From the NCBI GenBank assembly GCA_041605955.1, contig JBFIXI010000086.1, positions 1-12,406 on the forward strand: DNA of 12,406 nucleotides, read 5' to 3'. A program made the position numbers and the translations under genes. Below are positions 1 to 6,549 of this stretch, in pieces. This DNA is from JAHEJX01 sp041605955 (GTDB lineage Bacteria > Actinomycetota > Acidimicrobiia > Spongiisociales > UBA5794). Every line of letters starts with the position of its first letter. The stretch's first letter is position 1. The notes under the pieces are model-generated. The model saw only the letters and a list, made by a program, of their open reading frames with translations. It was not told the DNA's origin and ran no database searches.

Positions 1-1532
1 ATCGGGGTGGCCCGTGGCGGATCGTGGACGACCGGGTCGCCGAGGATCAATTGCTCACTGGGCACGTCCTGGAACCAGTCGACAGAGGCGAACGCATTGA
101 GTCGTACCTGCAGCGCCGACTTGTAGCCGTTCAGCTGATCGACACACGACGGTCCGGCACTGCGGGTCCAGTAGTCGTGCGGAGCGACGCCGAGGATGAT
201 TCGCTCCGGCGTCATGGTGCGGAGGGCGATATCTCTAAGGAACTCGCCGACTTCTTCCGGACCGCCCGCAGGCAACCCCATGTTGTAGCCGCTGAGGTCG
301 GTGAGCTCTTCGTAGCGCGCCGGATCGATTCCGGCATAGACCAGTGAAGAGCCGGTGAAGATCGTGTGGAAGTTGGTGCCCTGGTCGTGGTGGGCCCACA
401 GATCGCGGGTGTGGCCGTATTCGACCATCGAGTTCCACACCTCCGATGAGGCCGGCATGGAATCCGTCTGGGTGAGAGTGCTGCGCAGCTGATCGGCGAC
501 TGCCACCAGCTCGTTGGCAACCGACAGCAGCTCGGTATCGGTTGTCTGCGCGGCGACCGCGGCGGCTGCCGTGACGTCGACACCGGTGATGTCCTGGGCG
601 ATCTGCTCGGTGAGGCGGGCCGCCGATGCCTCGTCGAGGTGGGTGAAGTCCACGAAGTCGGAGTCGCTGAAGCCGCCCGTGGCATCTACCACCGTGACGT
701 CCAGGATCTCGCCGAGCCGGTCGATGGCGCCGCGGGTCGCCGCCACATCGGAGGGGCCGTCCGGGTGCAACTCTACGAAACGTTCTGGGACCGGCAGCTG
801 CACGAACATGACGTCGGTACCGCTGCGCCGCAACTTGGTGACAGTGCGATGGACGGCGGAGATGTCGGCGGCGTCGAGACGGAAATCTGCGACCCGCGTC
901 GCCACCTGGAGTTGCCGCTCCGGCGAGGTATCGACCACGAAGTCGCGCCGCTCGCCATCGTTCCCCAGGATGGCGGTGGCCGCCGCGAAGCCGCGATCGG
1001 CGCCCCATTCGGAAGGGTCGCGCAGCACGTTGCGGAAGCGCACCAGCGCCGAGATGTCGGCTACGGCCTGCTCGACGTCGGCCAGGAGGCCGGGGCGGGT
1101 CTCCAGTGCATCGAGATAGCGCTCCAGGTTCTCGGCGCCGTAGCTCGCCGAGAAGTCGAGCGAGCTCAGCCCCCAGATGACCACGTCGGGACGCAGCCGC
1201 GGCTGGACCACGTCGACCAACCACGGTTCCATGACTTCGGGGATGCCGCCCGCCATGCCGGCGTTGTAGGCGCGGCGGCCGGCGGTGTCGTGGGCGGTCC
1301 AGACTTCGGGGACAAATCCCTGCCACGCCATCGAGGTTCCGGCGAAGACAACGTCGACGTCGTCGAGCTCGGCCATCTGCTCCACGCGCAGCTGGGCGGC
1401 GGCGTCGTACCAGCGCAACGCGGGGCTCGACGAGGCCTCGACCGCCAGCGCCCCGATCTCGAGTGCGCCGAGCACGATGAGCAGCCCCACCAGGTAGGCG
1501 CCCAGACGGTGACGGCGCATGATGGCGCTCAT
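1..1532 (-). CDS. Membrane-anchored protein with tandem SGNH-hydrolase-like domains (partial, C-terminus off the left edge)
   Basis: The frame is open for 510 codons from ATG 1532 to the window edge. Residues 1-32 are a basic N-terminus (RRHR) and one hydrophobic segment, a likely signal anchor placing the rest outside the membrane. Domain 1 shows SGNH signatures: GTS with Ser67, Asn90 in YNAG, GLSSLD (121-126), and DFTH with Asp295 and His298, so a full Ser-Asp-His triad is visible. Domain 2 repeats the order: GSS with Ser396, Asn417 in YNMG, and Asp453 in VAPHDYW; its Asp/His end would lie beyond the edge. Start choice rests on the 4-nt ATGA overlap with the lipoprotein gene. AlgJ, AlgX and DltD are SGNH-like proteins that work with MBOAT acyltransferases, so I infer a role in acyl transfer onto a surface glycan. 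An esterase role is the alternative. Function is inferred; the fold signatures are seen. Confidence 0.8.
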   Translation of the reverse strand, partial: MSAIMRRHRLGAYLVGLLIVLGALEIGALAVEASSSPALRWYDAAAQLRVEQMAELDDVDVVFAGTSMAWQGFVPEVWTAHDTAGRRAYNAGMAGGIPEVMEPWLVDVVQPRLRPDVVIWGLSSLDFSASYGAENLERYLDALETRPGLLADVEQAVADISALVRFRNVLRDPSEWGADRGFAAATAILGNDGERRDFVVDTSPERQLQVATRVADFRLDAADISAVHRTVTKLRRSGTDVMFVQLPVPERFVELHPDGPSDVAATRGAIDRLGEILDVTVVDATGGFSDSDFVDFTHLDEASAARLTEQIAQDITGVDVTAAAAVAAQTTDTELLSVANELVAVADQLRSTLTQTDSMPASSEVWNSMVEYGHTRDLWAHHDQGTNFHTIFTGSSLVYAGIDPARYEELTDLSGYNMGLPAGGPEEVGEFLRDIALRTMTPERIILGVAPHDYWTRSAGPSCVDQLNGYKSALQVRLNAFASVDWFQDVPSEQLILGDPVVHDPPRATP

Positions 1533-2128
1533 GAGTCCGCCCCCGTTTCGTCGGCGGGAGCCAGCTCTGCGGCGGCGAGCAGGAAGTCGTCGATGAAGCC
1601 GATGGCCTCCCGCATCGCCTCCGCCCAGGCGTCTTGGTCGCGGTTGCACTCGGCGGCGCCCCGCTCCAGGGCGGCGACGGCTTCCAGCAACGGTTCGCGC
1701 AGCTCGGGTACCGCCTCGCTGATCCGGGTCCGCAGCTCGCTGTAGGTGGTGCGCACCCCGCAAGCCGGTTGATCGATGAGCGCAACTCGCATCAACTTGG
1801 CGACCTCGGCAGCCGACTCGCTGCCCAGCCAGTCTGGATTCTCCGGCTGGGCCTCCACCGGCTCACCGCAATCGACGACCTCGATCTCGAAGCCGTACTC
1901 GTCCAGCATGGTGGTCAGCCGGCATCCGGGCGGCACACTTATCGCCGGAGCCGGCGCTGTGGTCTCCGTCACTGTGGTCGTCGAGGGCGGCAACGTCTCC
2001 TCTGCCACGGCCAGGACCTCGCTGACCACCGGCGTCGAGTCGACCGCTTGGGGAACCGCGGCGGCACACCCGGCGGCGATCAGGGCCACCAGGGCCAACA
2101 ATGCGAGGAGTCGGAAGTACATATTCAT
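1529..2128 (-). CDS. Small secreted lipoprotein of unknown family, part of the MBOAT cassette
   Basis: The protein is 199 aa. Residues 1-20 are a hydrophobic signal peptide ending in a permissive lipobox, IAAGC, with Cys21 the likely lipidated residue. A Ser/Thr/Pro-rich linker (about 31-65) would hold the folded part away from the membrane. The C-terminal part (about 66-190) is acidic and probably helical, with four further cysteines at 69, 87, 123 and 161 that could form two disulfides. I do not recognise a family. The ATG at 2128 lies 2 nt after the MBOAT stop; a second ATG at 2122 would also give a working signal peptide. The open frame extends further upstream but runs antisense-like through the MBOAT gene and has no secretory signal at its start. 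The stop overlaps the next gene by ATGA. Position between an acyltransferase and an SGNH protein suggests an accessory role in the same extracellular reaction. Confidence 0.8.
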   Translation of the reverse strand: MNMYFRLLALLALVALIAAGCAAAVPQAVDSTPVVSEVLAVAEETLPPSTTTVTETTAPAPAISVPPGCRLTTMLDEYGFEIEVVDCGEPVEAQPENPDWLGSESAAEVAKLMRVALIDQPACGVRTTYSELRTRISEAVPELREPLLEAVAALERGAAECNRDQDAWAEAMREAIGFIDDFLLAAAELAPADETGADS

Positions 2129-2130
2129 AA

Positions 2131-3540
2131 TCAGAACTGGAAGTAGATAAACGGCTCGGGAGTGCCCCCACTGAAGACAACAACTGCCGCCAAGACGACG
2201 GCGCTGGCGGCGCCGGCGAGGGCAGGGCTGCGCCGCACGAACTTGACTGCGTTCCAACCGCGGCGGATGGTGAGGTCGACGAGGACTGTTGCCAGCCCGA
2301 GGATCGCCACCAGCATCAGATCCGACCCGGTGGTTACGCCGTCTTGGAGGGTGAATATCTGGCGCAGCACCTGCCACGACGTCTCGAAGGTCTCGGCACG
2401 GAAGAACACCCAGGCCAGGTTGACGAAGAAGAACGTGACCAGGATCGACGGGACGTGACGCCACCGCACCGGGCCGGGATCGACGCGGCCTCCGGTCGTC
2501 AGCTTGTGAACCACTAGGTACATGCCGTGGAGGCCACCCCAGAACACGAAGTTCCAGGAGGCGCCGTGCCACAAGCCGCCGAGCAGCATTGTGATCATCA
2601 GGTTGCGGTACGTGGCCAACGCCGAGCCGCGGTTGCCGCCGAGCGGGATGTAGAGGTAGTCGCGCAACCAATCGGACAGCGAGATGTGCCAGCGGCGCCA
2701 GAACTCGGTGATGTTGCGCGCCAGGTAGGGCTCGCTGAAGTTGAGCACCAGGTCGATGCCGAGCAGCTTCGACACGCCGCGAGCGATGTCGGTGTAGCCG
2801 GCGAAGTCGCCGTAGATCTGGATGGCGAACGCGACCACCCCGGCGGCGGTTGCCAGCCAGGAGAACTGGGTGGGGTCGGCGAAGACGGTGTTGACGACCC
2901 GGGCGACACCGTCGGCCAGCACGATCTTCTTGAAGAAGCCGGCGGCGATCAGCCCGACGGCGTCGAGCAGCCGATCACCGCGCGGGGTGGGCCGGTCGCG
3001 GTTCTCCACCTGGGGCAGCAGCCGCTGGGCGCGCTCGATGGGCCCGGCCACCAGCTGGGGGAAGTAGGCGACGTACGTCCCGAAGTCGATCAGCGAGCGG
3101 GTGGGTTCGATACGACGCCGGTAGATGTCGAAGGTGTACGACATCGTCTGGAAGGTGTAGAAGCTGATCCCCACCGGGAGCACCACCCGCAGTGCCGGGT
3201 TGAGCTCTCCCAAGCCGAGCGAGGCGGTGAGAGCAGACAGGCTGTCGACGAAGAACCCCGAGTACTTGAAGAAGCCGAGTATGCCGAGGTTCACCATGAC
3301 GCTGGTGAGCAGCCAGGCGCGCCGGTGGCGCTCCACCTCGCTGCGATGTAGTCGTTTGCCGACGGTGAAGTCGACCACCGTGGAGATCAGGAGCAGCGAC
3401 AGGAAGCGATAGTCCCACCATCCGTAGAAGACGTAGCTGCCGGCCAGCAGGATCAGGTTGCGAAACCGTGGTGGGGTCGCCCAGTAGACGACCAGGATCC
3501 CGGTCAGAAAGACTACGAATACGACTGAGTTGAAGACCAT
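2131..3540 (-). CDS. MBOAT-family O-acyltransferase, AlgI type
   Basis: This is a 469-aa multi-pass membrane protein, close to the usual length of AlgI-type polysaccharide O-acetyltransferases. Typical family segments are visible: FYGWWDYR near 38-45, FFKYSGFF (90-97), LPVGISFYTFQ (121-131), FPQLVAGPIER (160-170), WRRWHISLSDWLRDYLYIPLGG beginning at 281, and GGLWHGASWNFVFWG (321-335). His285 and His325 match the two conserved histidines; the one in the WHG motif corresponds to the residue shown to be essential in Pseudomonas AlgI. In the family, such proteins move an acyl group from a cytoplasmic donor across the membrane for transfer to a glycan or teichoic acid by an SGNH partner. Here that partner lies two genes downstream. 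The identity of the glycan and the acyl group cannot be read from the sequence. No clear Shine-Dalgarno precedes ATG 3540. Confidence 0.96.
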   Translation of the reverse strand: MVFNSVVFVVFLTGILVVYWATPPRFRNLILLAGSYVFYGWWDYRFLSLLLISTVVDFTVGKRLHRSEVERHRRAWLLTSVMVNLGILGFFKYSGFFVDSLSALTASLGLGELNPALRVVLPVGISFYTFQTMSYTFDIYRRRIEPTRSLIDFGTYVAYFPQLVAGPIERAQRLLPQVENRDRPTPRGDRLLDAVGLIAAGFFKKIVLADGVARVVNTVFADPTQFSWLATAAGVVAFAIQIYGDFAGYTDIARGVSKLLGIDLVLNFSEPYLARNITEFWRRWHISLSDWLRDYLYIPLGGNRGSALATYRNLMITMLLGGLWHGASWNFVFWGGLHGMYLVVHKLTTGGRVDPGPVRWRHVPSILVTFFFVNLAWVFFRAETFETSWQVLRQIFTLQDGVTTGSDLMLVAILGLATVLVDLTIRRGWNAVKFVRRSPALAGAASAVVLAAVVVFSGGTPEPFIYFQF

Positions 3541-3579
3541 CTTGTGCTAGCTGGCTCGTCGGGCGGGCTGACGGGCGGG

Positions 3580-3595
3580 GTGACTGACTAGTCAC
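3580..3595. repeat. Inverted repeat / palindrome in the 5' region of the MBOAT cassette
   Basis: GTGACT and AGTCAC flank a 4-nt spacer, and a perfect 10-bp palindrome, TGACTAGTCA, sits inside at 3585-3594. It lies between the divergent MBOAT and PHP genes, about 40-55 nt upstream of the MBOAT ATG. Two copies of CGGGCGGG (3560-3567 and 3572-3579) lie between it and the MBOAT start. It could be an operator or an RNA hairpin; the sequence alone cannot decide. Confidence 0.55.
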
Positions 3596-3596
3596 T

Positions 3597-3614
3597 GCTT
3601 CCCCCTATGGAAGC
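3597..3614. repeat. Second inverted repeat, adjacent to the palindrome
   Basis: GCTTCC and GGAAGC form a 6-bp inverted repeat around a 6-nt centre. It ends 8 nt from the possible minus-strand -10 box at 3622-3627, so it would fall at the very start of a cassette transcript. With the neighbouring palindrome it could make a two-hairpin leader. Confidence 0.5.
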
Positions 3615-3621
3615 GGCACGA

Positions 3622-3627
3622 ATTGTA
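3622..3627 (-). promoter_or_regulatory. Possible -10 box for the MBOAT cassette
   Basis: Read on the minus strand this is TACAAT, one base from the consensus TATAAT. It would place the transcript start near 3615, with a leader of about 75 nt before ATG 3540. I could not find a convincing -35 at the normal distance (TTGAAT lies only 13 nt away), so support is limited. Confidence 0.35.
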
Positions 3628-3657
3628 GGGAGCTGAAGTGATTCAATTCCTGGCCGC

Positions 3658-3663
3658 TACGCT
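3658..3663 (+). promoter_or_regulatory. Possible -10 box for a near-leaderless PHP transcript
   Basis: TACGCT fits the TANNNT pattern and ends 9 nt before ATG 3673, which has no Shine-Dalgarno upstream. In Actinomycetota this arrangement often marks leaderless or near-leaderless mRNAs. No clear -35 is seen. Confidence 0.35.
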
Positions 3664-3672
3664 TCCGATTCG

Positions 3673-4551
3673 ATGGGCGATTACCACGTGCATCTCCACG
3701 ACCACGGCCCCCACCGCGGGGTCGGCCCCGAGCCCGGCGTCTATCCGCCGGGCCACATCGAAGCATATGTGACAGCCGCCTCCGCCCGGGGCGAGGACGA
3801 GGTTGGATTCACAGAGCATCTCTACCGATGTGTGGAGGCGGCCGACGTAATGGGAGAGTTCTGGGTGGACCCCGCCAACCCCGATGTGGAGGCCCAGACC
3901 AGGGCATTTGTCGCCGAAGATCGCACGCTGTCGCTGGAGAGCTACGTGGACGCAGTCGTGGCGGCGAAGGACCGGGGGCTGCCGGTGCTGCTGGGGCTCG
4001 AGGTCGACTTCTTCCCGGAGACGATCGACGCCGTCATCGACTTCCTAGCGCCGTATCCGTGGGACTTCTTGATCGGGTCGACGCATTGGATCGGGGCGTG
4101 GTCGGTGGATCACGAGGACGCCGACTTCGAGTTCGACCGCCGCGGGGTACGCACTGCCTACGAGCAGTACTTTGCCCTGGAGGCTCAATTGGCCGCATCG
4201 GGGGTGGTGGATGCGTTGGCTCACGTCGACGTGGTGAAGAAGCACGGCCGCAAGCTGGCCGAGCCGCTCGACCATCTGTACAAGCCGGTCGTGGCCGCCG
4301 CCGCGGCCAGCGGGGTCGCCGTCGAGATCTCGTCCGCCGGGCTGCACACCGCAGCCGGCGAGCCGTATCCGGCGCCGGCTTTTCTGCGGATGTTCTACGA
4401 GGCGGGGGTGCCGATCACCACCGCCAGCGACGCCCATTACCCCGAACACTGCGCCCGCGACTTCGACGTGATCAAGGAGTACGCCAAGGCGGCCGGCTAT
4501 TCGGAGCGGGTGCGGTTTCGGCAGCGACAGCGCGAGTTCGTGGCGTTGTGA
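3673..4551 (+). CDS. PHP-domain phosphatase, probably histidinol-phosphatase
   Basis: The 292-aa protein carries the full set of PHP metal ligands: HVH (His5, His7), TEH (Glu48, His49), GLEVDF (Glu110), STHW (His138), AHVDVVKKHG (His184) and SDAH (Asp253, His255). The segments STHW, HVDVVKKHG and EISSAGLH resemble the PHP-type histidinol-phosphatases, which remove phosphate from L-histidinol phosphate in histidine biosynthesis (EC 3.1.3.15). No other his gene is nearby, so a related phosphoesterase remains possible. It starts at ATG 3673 with no Shine-Dalgarno. It ends 10 nt before thrC, which suggests co-transcription with another amino-acid biosynthesis gene. Confidence 0.88.
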   Translation: MGDYHVHLHDHGPHRGVGPEPGVYPPGHIEAYVTAASARGEDEVGFTEHLYRCVEAADVMGEFWVDPANPDVEAQTRAFVAEDRTLSLESYVDAVVAAKDRGLPVLLGLEVDFFPETIDAVIDFLAPYPWDFLIGSTHWIGAWSVDHEDADFEFDRRGVRTAYEQYFALEAQLAASGVVDALAHVDVVKKHGRKLAEPLDHLYKPVVAAAAASGVAVEISSAGLHTAAGEPYPAPAFLRMFYEAGVPITTASDAHYPEHCARDFDVIKEYAKAAGYSERVRFRQRQREFVAL

Positions 4552-4561
4552 GACGCGACAC

Positions 4562-5974
4562 GTGAGATATGTGAGCACCCGCGGCGGCGCCGATCCCGTC
4601 GGTTTCGCCCAGGCCATGATCGACGGGCTCGCCCCGGACGGCGGCCTGTACGTGCCCGTTGTGTTGCCCGAGCTGTCCCCGCCTGAGCTGCGCGCCTGGG
4701 CCGGCGACTCATATGCGGAGGTGGCGACTGACCTCATCGCCCTTCTGGCGCCCGACATGGATCGGACGACCATCGAGACCGCCTGCGCCGAGGCCTACTC
4801 GGCCGAGGTGTTCCAGTCCGTTGAGGTGGCGCCGGTGACAAAATTGGTCGACGCCACTTCGCTGCTGCACCTGTCCAACGGGCCAACTCTGGCCTTCAAG
4901 GACATGGCGATGCAGCTGTTGGGCCGCCTCTTCGATGCCGAGCTGGCGAAGCGGGGGAGTCGGCTGTTGGTGGTGGGGGCCACCTCAGGCGACACCGGCT
5001 CGGCGGCCGAGCACGCCATGGTGGGGCGCAGCAACATCGCAGTTGTGATGCTGTCGCCGTGGGGGAGGGTGAGCCCGTTTCAAGCCGCGCAGATGTATTC
5101 GCTCGACGAGCCCAACATCGTGAACCTCGCCATCGAGGGGGTCTTCGACGAGGCGCAGGACATCGTGAAAGCGATCAATGCCGACCCCGACTTCAAAGCG
5201 CGGCATTCGATCGGGGCCGTCAACTCCATCAACTGGGCGCGGGTGGCGGCTCAGATCATCTACTACGTGTGGGGCTATCTGCGGCTGGCCCCCCAGGTCG
5301 ATCGGGAGGTGCAGTTTGCGGTGCCGACGGGCAACTTCGGCAACATCTATGCCGGGATCCTGGCGCGCCGGATGGGGCTGCCGTTGCGCTTCGTGCTGGC
5401 GACGAATGAGAACGATGTCCTCGCCGAGTTCTTCCGCAGTGGGATCTATCGGATGAGGCCGCGCGACGAGGTGGTGGAAACCTCCAGTCCGTCGATGGAT
5501 ATTGCCAAGGCCTCCAACTTCGAGCGGTTCGTGTTCGATCTCGTCGACGGGGATGCCGAGATGGTGCGTCGGTTGTGGCAACAGCTCGACTCCACCGGAG
5601 AGTTCGACCTATCCGGCGTGGCCGGTTTCGGGGGGCTGGGCGGCTGGATCGCGGCCGGCTCGAGCAGTCATCGCGATCGGATCGACACGATCCGTCGGGT
5701 CGCCGTCGAGGACGGCGTTGTGATCGACCCGCACACGGCGGACGGGGTCGGAGTGGGCCGGCGACTGCGCGCTCCGGAGCTACCCCTGATGTGCCTGGAG
5801 ACGGCGCTCCCCGCCAAGTTCGAGAGCACCATCGTGGAGGCGCTCGGCCAGCGTCCTCCGCGCCCGGAGCGGTTCGAGGATCTCGAGAAGCGGCCGCAAC
5901 ACGTCACGGTCGTGGGCGCCGACGTGGCAGAGGTGCGAGCGGCGATCGAAGAGCTGGCCGCTGCCCGGGCCTGA
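4562..5974 (+). CDS. thrC: Threonine synthase
   Basis: This is a 470-aa PLP enzyme converting O-phospho-L-homoserine to L-threonine (EC 4.2.3.1). The start RYVSTRGG is typical of the family and supports GTG 4562. Lys113 in TLAFKDMA is the expected PLP Schiff-base lysine, GATSGDTGSAAE (139-150) is the conserved loop, and PTGNFGN (255-261) forms the phosphate-binding turn. SPWGRVSPFQAAQM (165-178) is another family segment. The length and the N-terminal region (about 1-90) match the long class of E. coli and fungi rather than the shorter enzyme (about 350 aa) common in actinobacterial hom-thrC-thrB operons. Neither hom nor thrB lies beside it. It follows the PHP gene by 10 nt and precedes the Nudix gene by 2 nt. 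Confidence 0.97.
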   Translation: MRYVSTRGGADPVGFAQAMIDGLAPDGGLYVPVVLPELSPPELRAWAGDSYAEVATDLIALLAPDMDRTTIETACAEAYSAEVFQSVEVAPVTKLVDATSLLHLSNGPTLAFKDMAMQLLGRLFDAELAKRGSRLLVVGATSGDTGSAAEHAMVGRSNIAVVMLSPWGRVSPFQAAQMYSLDEPNIVNLAIEGVFDEAQDIVKAINADPDFKARHSIGAVNSINWARVAAQIIYYVWGYLRLAPQVDREVQFAVPTGNFGNIYAGILARRMGLPLRFVLATNENDVLAEFFRSGIYRMRPRDEVVETSSPSMDIAKASNFERFVFDLVDGDAEMVRRLWQQLDSTGEFDLSGVAGFGGLGGWIAAGSSSHRDRIDTIRRVAVEDGVVIDPHTADGVGVGRRLRAPELPLMCLETALPAKFESTIVEALGQRPPRPERFEDLEKRPQHVTVVGADVAEVRAAIEELAAARA

Positions 5975-5976
5975 GC

Positions 5977-6432
5977 GTGCCGATCTCTGATTATCTCCGG
6001 GAGTTGCGCCGCCAAGTCGGCTCGGCACTGGTGCTCATGCCGGCAGCGACGGCCATCATTCACGATGCCGCCGGCCGGGTGCTCATGGTCTACAGCATCG
6101 ACCAGTACTGGAGCACTCCGGGCGGGGCGCTCGATCCGGGCGAGACTGCCGCCGAAGGCGTGGTGCGCGAGATCCAGGAAGAGCTCGGCATCACCGTTGA
6201 ACCGGAGCGGGTGCTCGCGGTGCACCGCACCGAGGTCTTCTATCCGAACGGCGACCACGTGGACTACACGTCGATCGCTTTCCGCTGCCGCATCGTCGCC
6301 GGCGAGCTGCACTCTCCGGACGGCGAGGTCGTGGAATGGGAGTGGGTGGAGCCCGCCGAGGCGGTCAGCCGGGGCGTCACGATCCCCGAACCCGCCCTCC
6401 ACGCCGACTACGACGGCCCCGTCACGTTCTGA
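5977..6432 (+). CDS. Nudix hydrolase
   Basis: The 151-aa protein has an exact Nudix box, GX5EX7REUXEEXGU, beginning at Gly50 and ending with REIQEELGI (64-72). This motif binds the metal ion used to hydrolyse nucleoside diphosphates linked to another group. Single-domain length is usual for the family. The substrate cannot be predicted. I chose GTG 5977, 2 nt after the thrC stop; the reading frame stays open further upstream but overlaps thrC and has no Nudix-family sequence there. There is no Shine-Dalgarno, so translation is probably coupled to thrC. The protein could clean up damaged or excess nucleotides, but any link to threonine synthesis is only positional. Confidence 0.9.
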   Translation: MPISDYLRELRRQVGSALVLMPAATAIIHDAAGRVLMVYSIDQYWSTPGGALDPGETAAEGVVREIQEELGITVEPERVLAVHRTEVFYPNGDHVDYTSIAFRCRIVAGELHSPDGEVVEWEWVEPAEAVSRGVTIPEPALHADYDGPVTF

Positions 6433-6486
6433 TTCTCCCCCTTCGAGCCAGAGGCGCGGGGGTTCTCCCCCCGGCGAGCCGGAGGC
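6433..6486. repeat. Two-copy imperfect tandem repeat with a central hairpin
   Basis: Two related units, 6433-6455 and 6463-6486, start 30 nt apart. Each begins TTCTCCCCC and continues with CGAGCC, one base (A or G) and GAGGC. Between them CGGGGG (6457-6462) can pair with CCCCCG (6468-6473) around a 5-nt loop. No T-run follows, so it is not a typical intrinsic terminator. It lies directly after the Nudix stop. A dispersed intergenic repeat or a weak terminator are both possible. The rest of the gap to 6549 shows only the ribosome binding site of the next gene. Confidence 0.5.
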
Positions 6487-6536
6487 ATCCTCAAGCAAAA
6501 GTCGCTTTCCGTCGATCCTTGACCAAACCCCTGAGT

Positions 6537-6545
6537 GAGGTGATC
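6537..6545 (+). promoter_or_regulatory. Strong Shine-Dalgarno for the histidine kinase
   Basis: GAGGTGATC is a 9-nt match to the complement of the 16S rRNA 3' end and stands 4 nt before GTG 6550. It fixes the kinase start, and contrasts with the neighbouring genes, most of which lack such a site. Confidence 0.75.
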
Positions 6546-6549
6546 GCTC

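Noticed and set aside
235..1785. Long minus-strand open frame of 516 codons
   Set aside because: It overlaps the SGNH and lipoprotein genes in another frame and is rich in Arg, Gly and Pro with no domain signature. The frame starting at 1532 gives an anchor and catalytic motifs instead.
2129..2671. Upstream extension of the lipoprotein frame
   Set aside because: The extension runs through the MBOAT gene in another frame and would bury the signal peptide inside the protein. The lipobox supports a start at 2128.
6519..6524. TTGACC as a -35 box for the histidine kinase
   Set aside because: No TANNNT or TATAAT-like box lies at 16-19 nt downstream, so I could not support a promoter.
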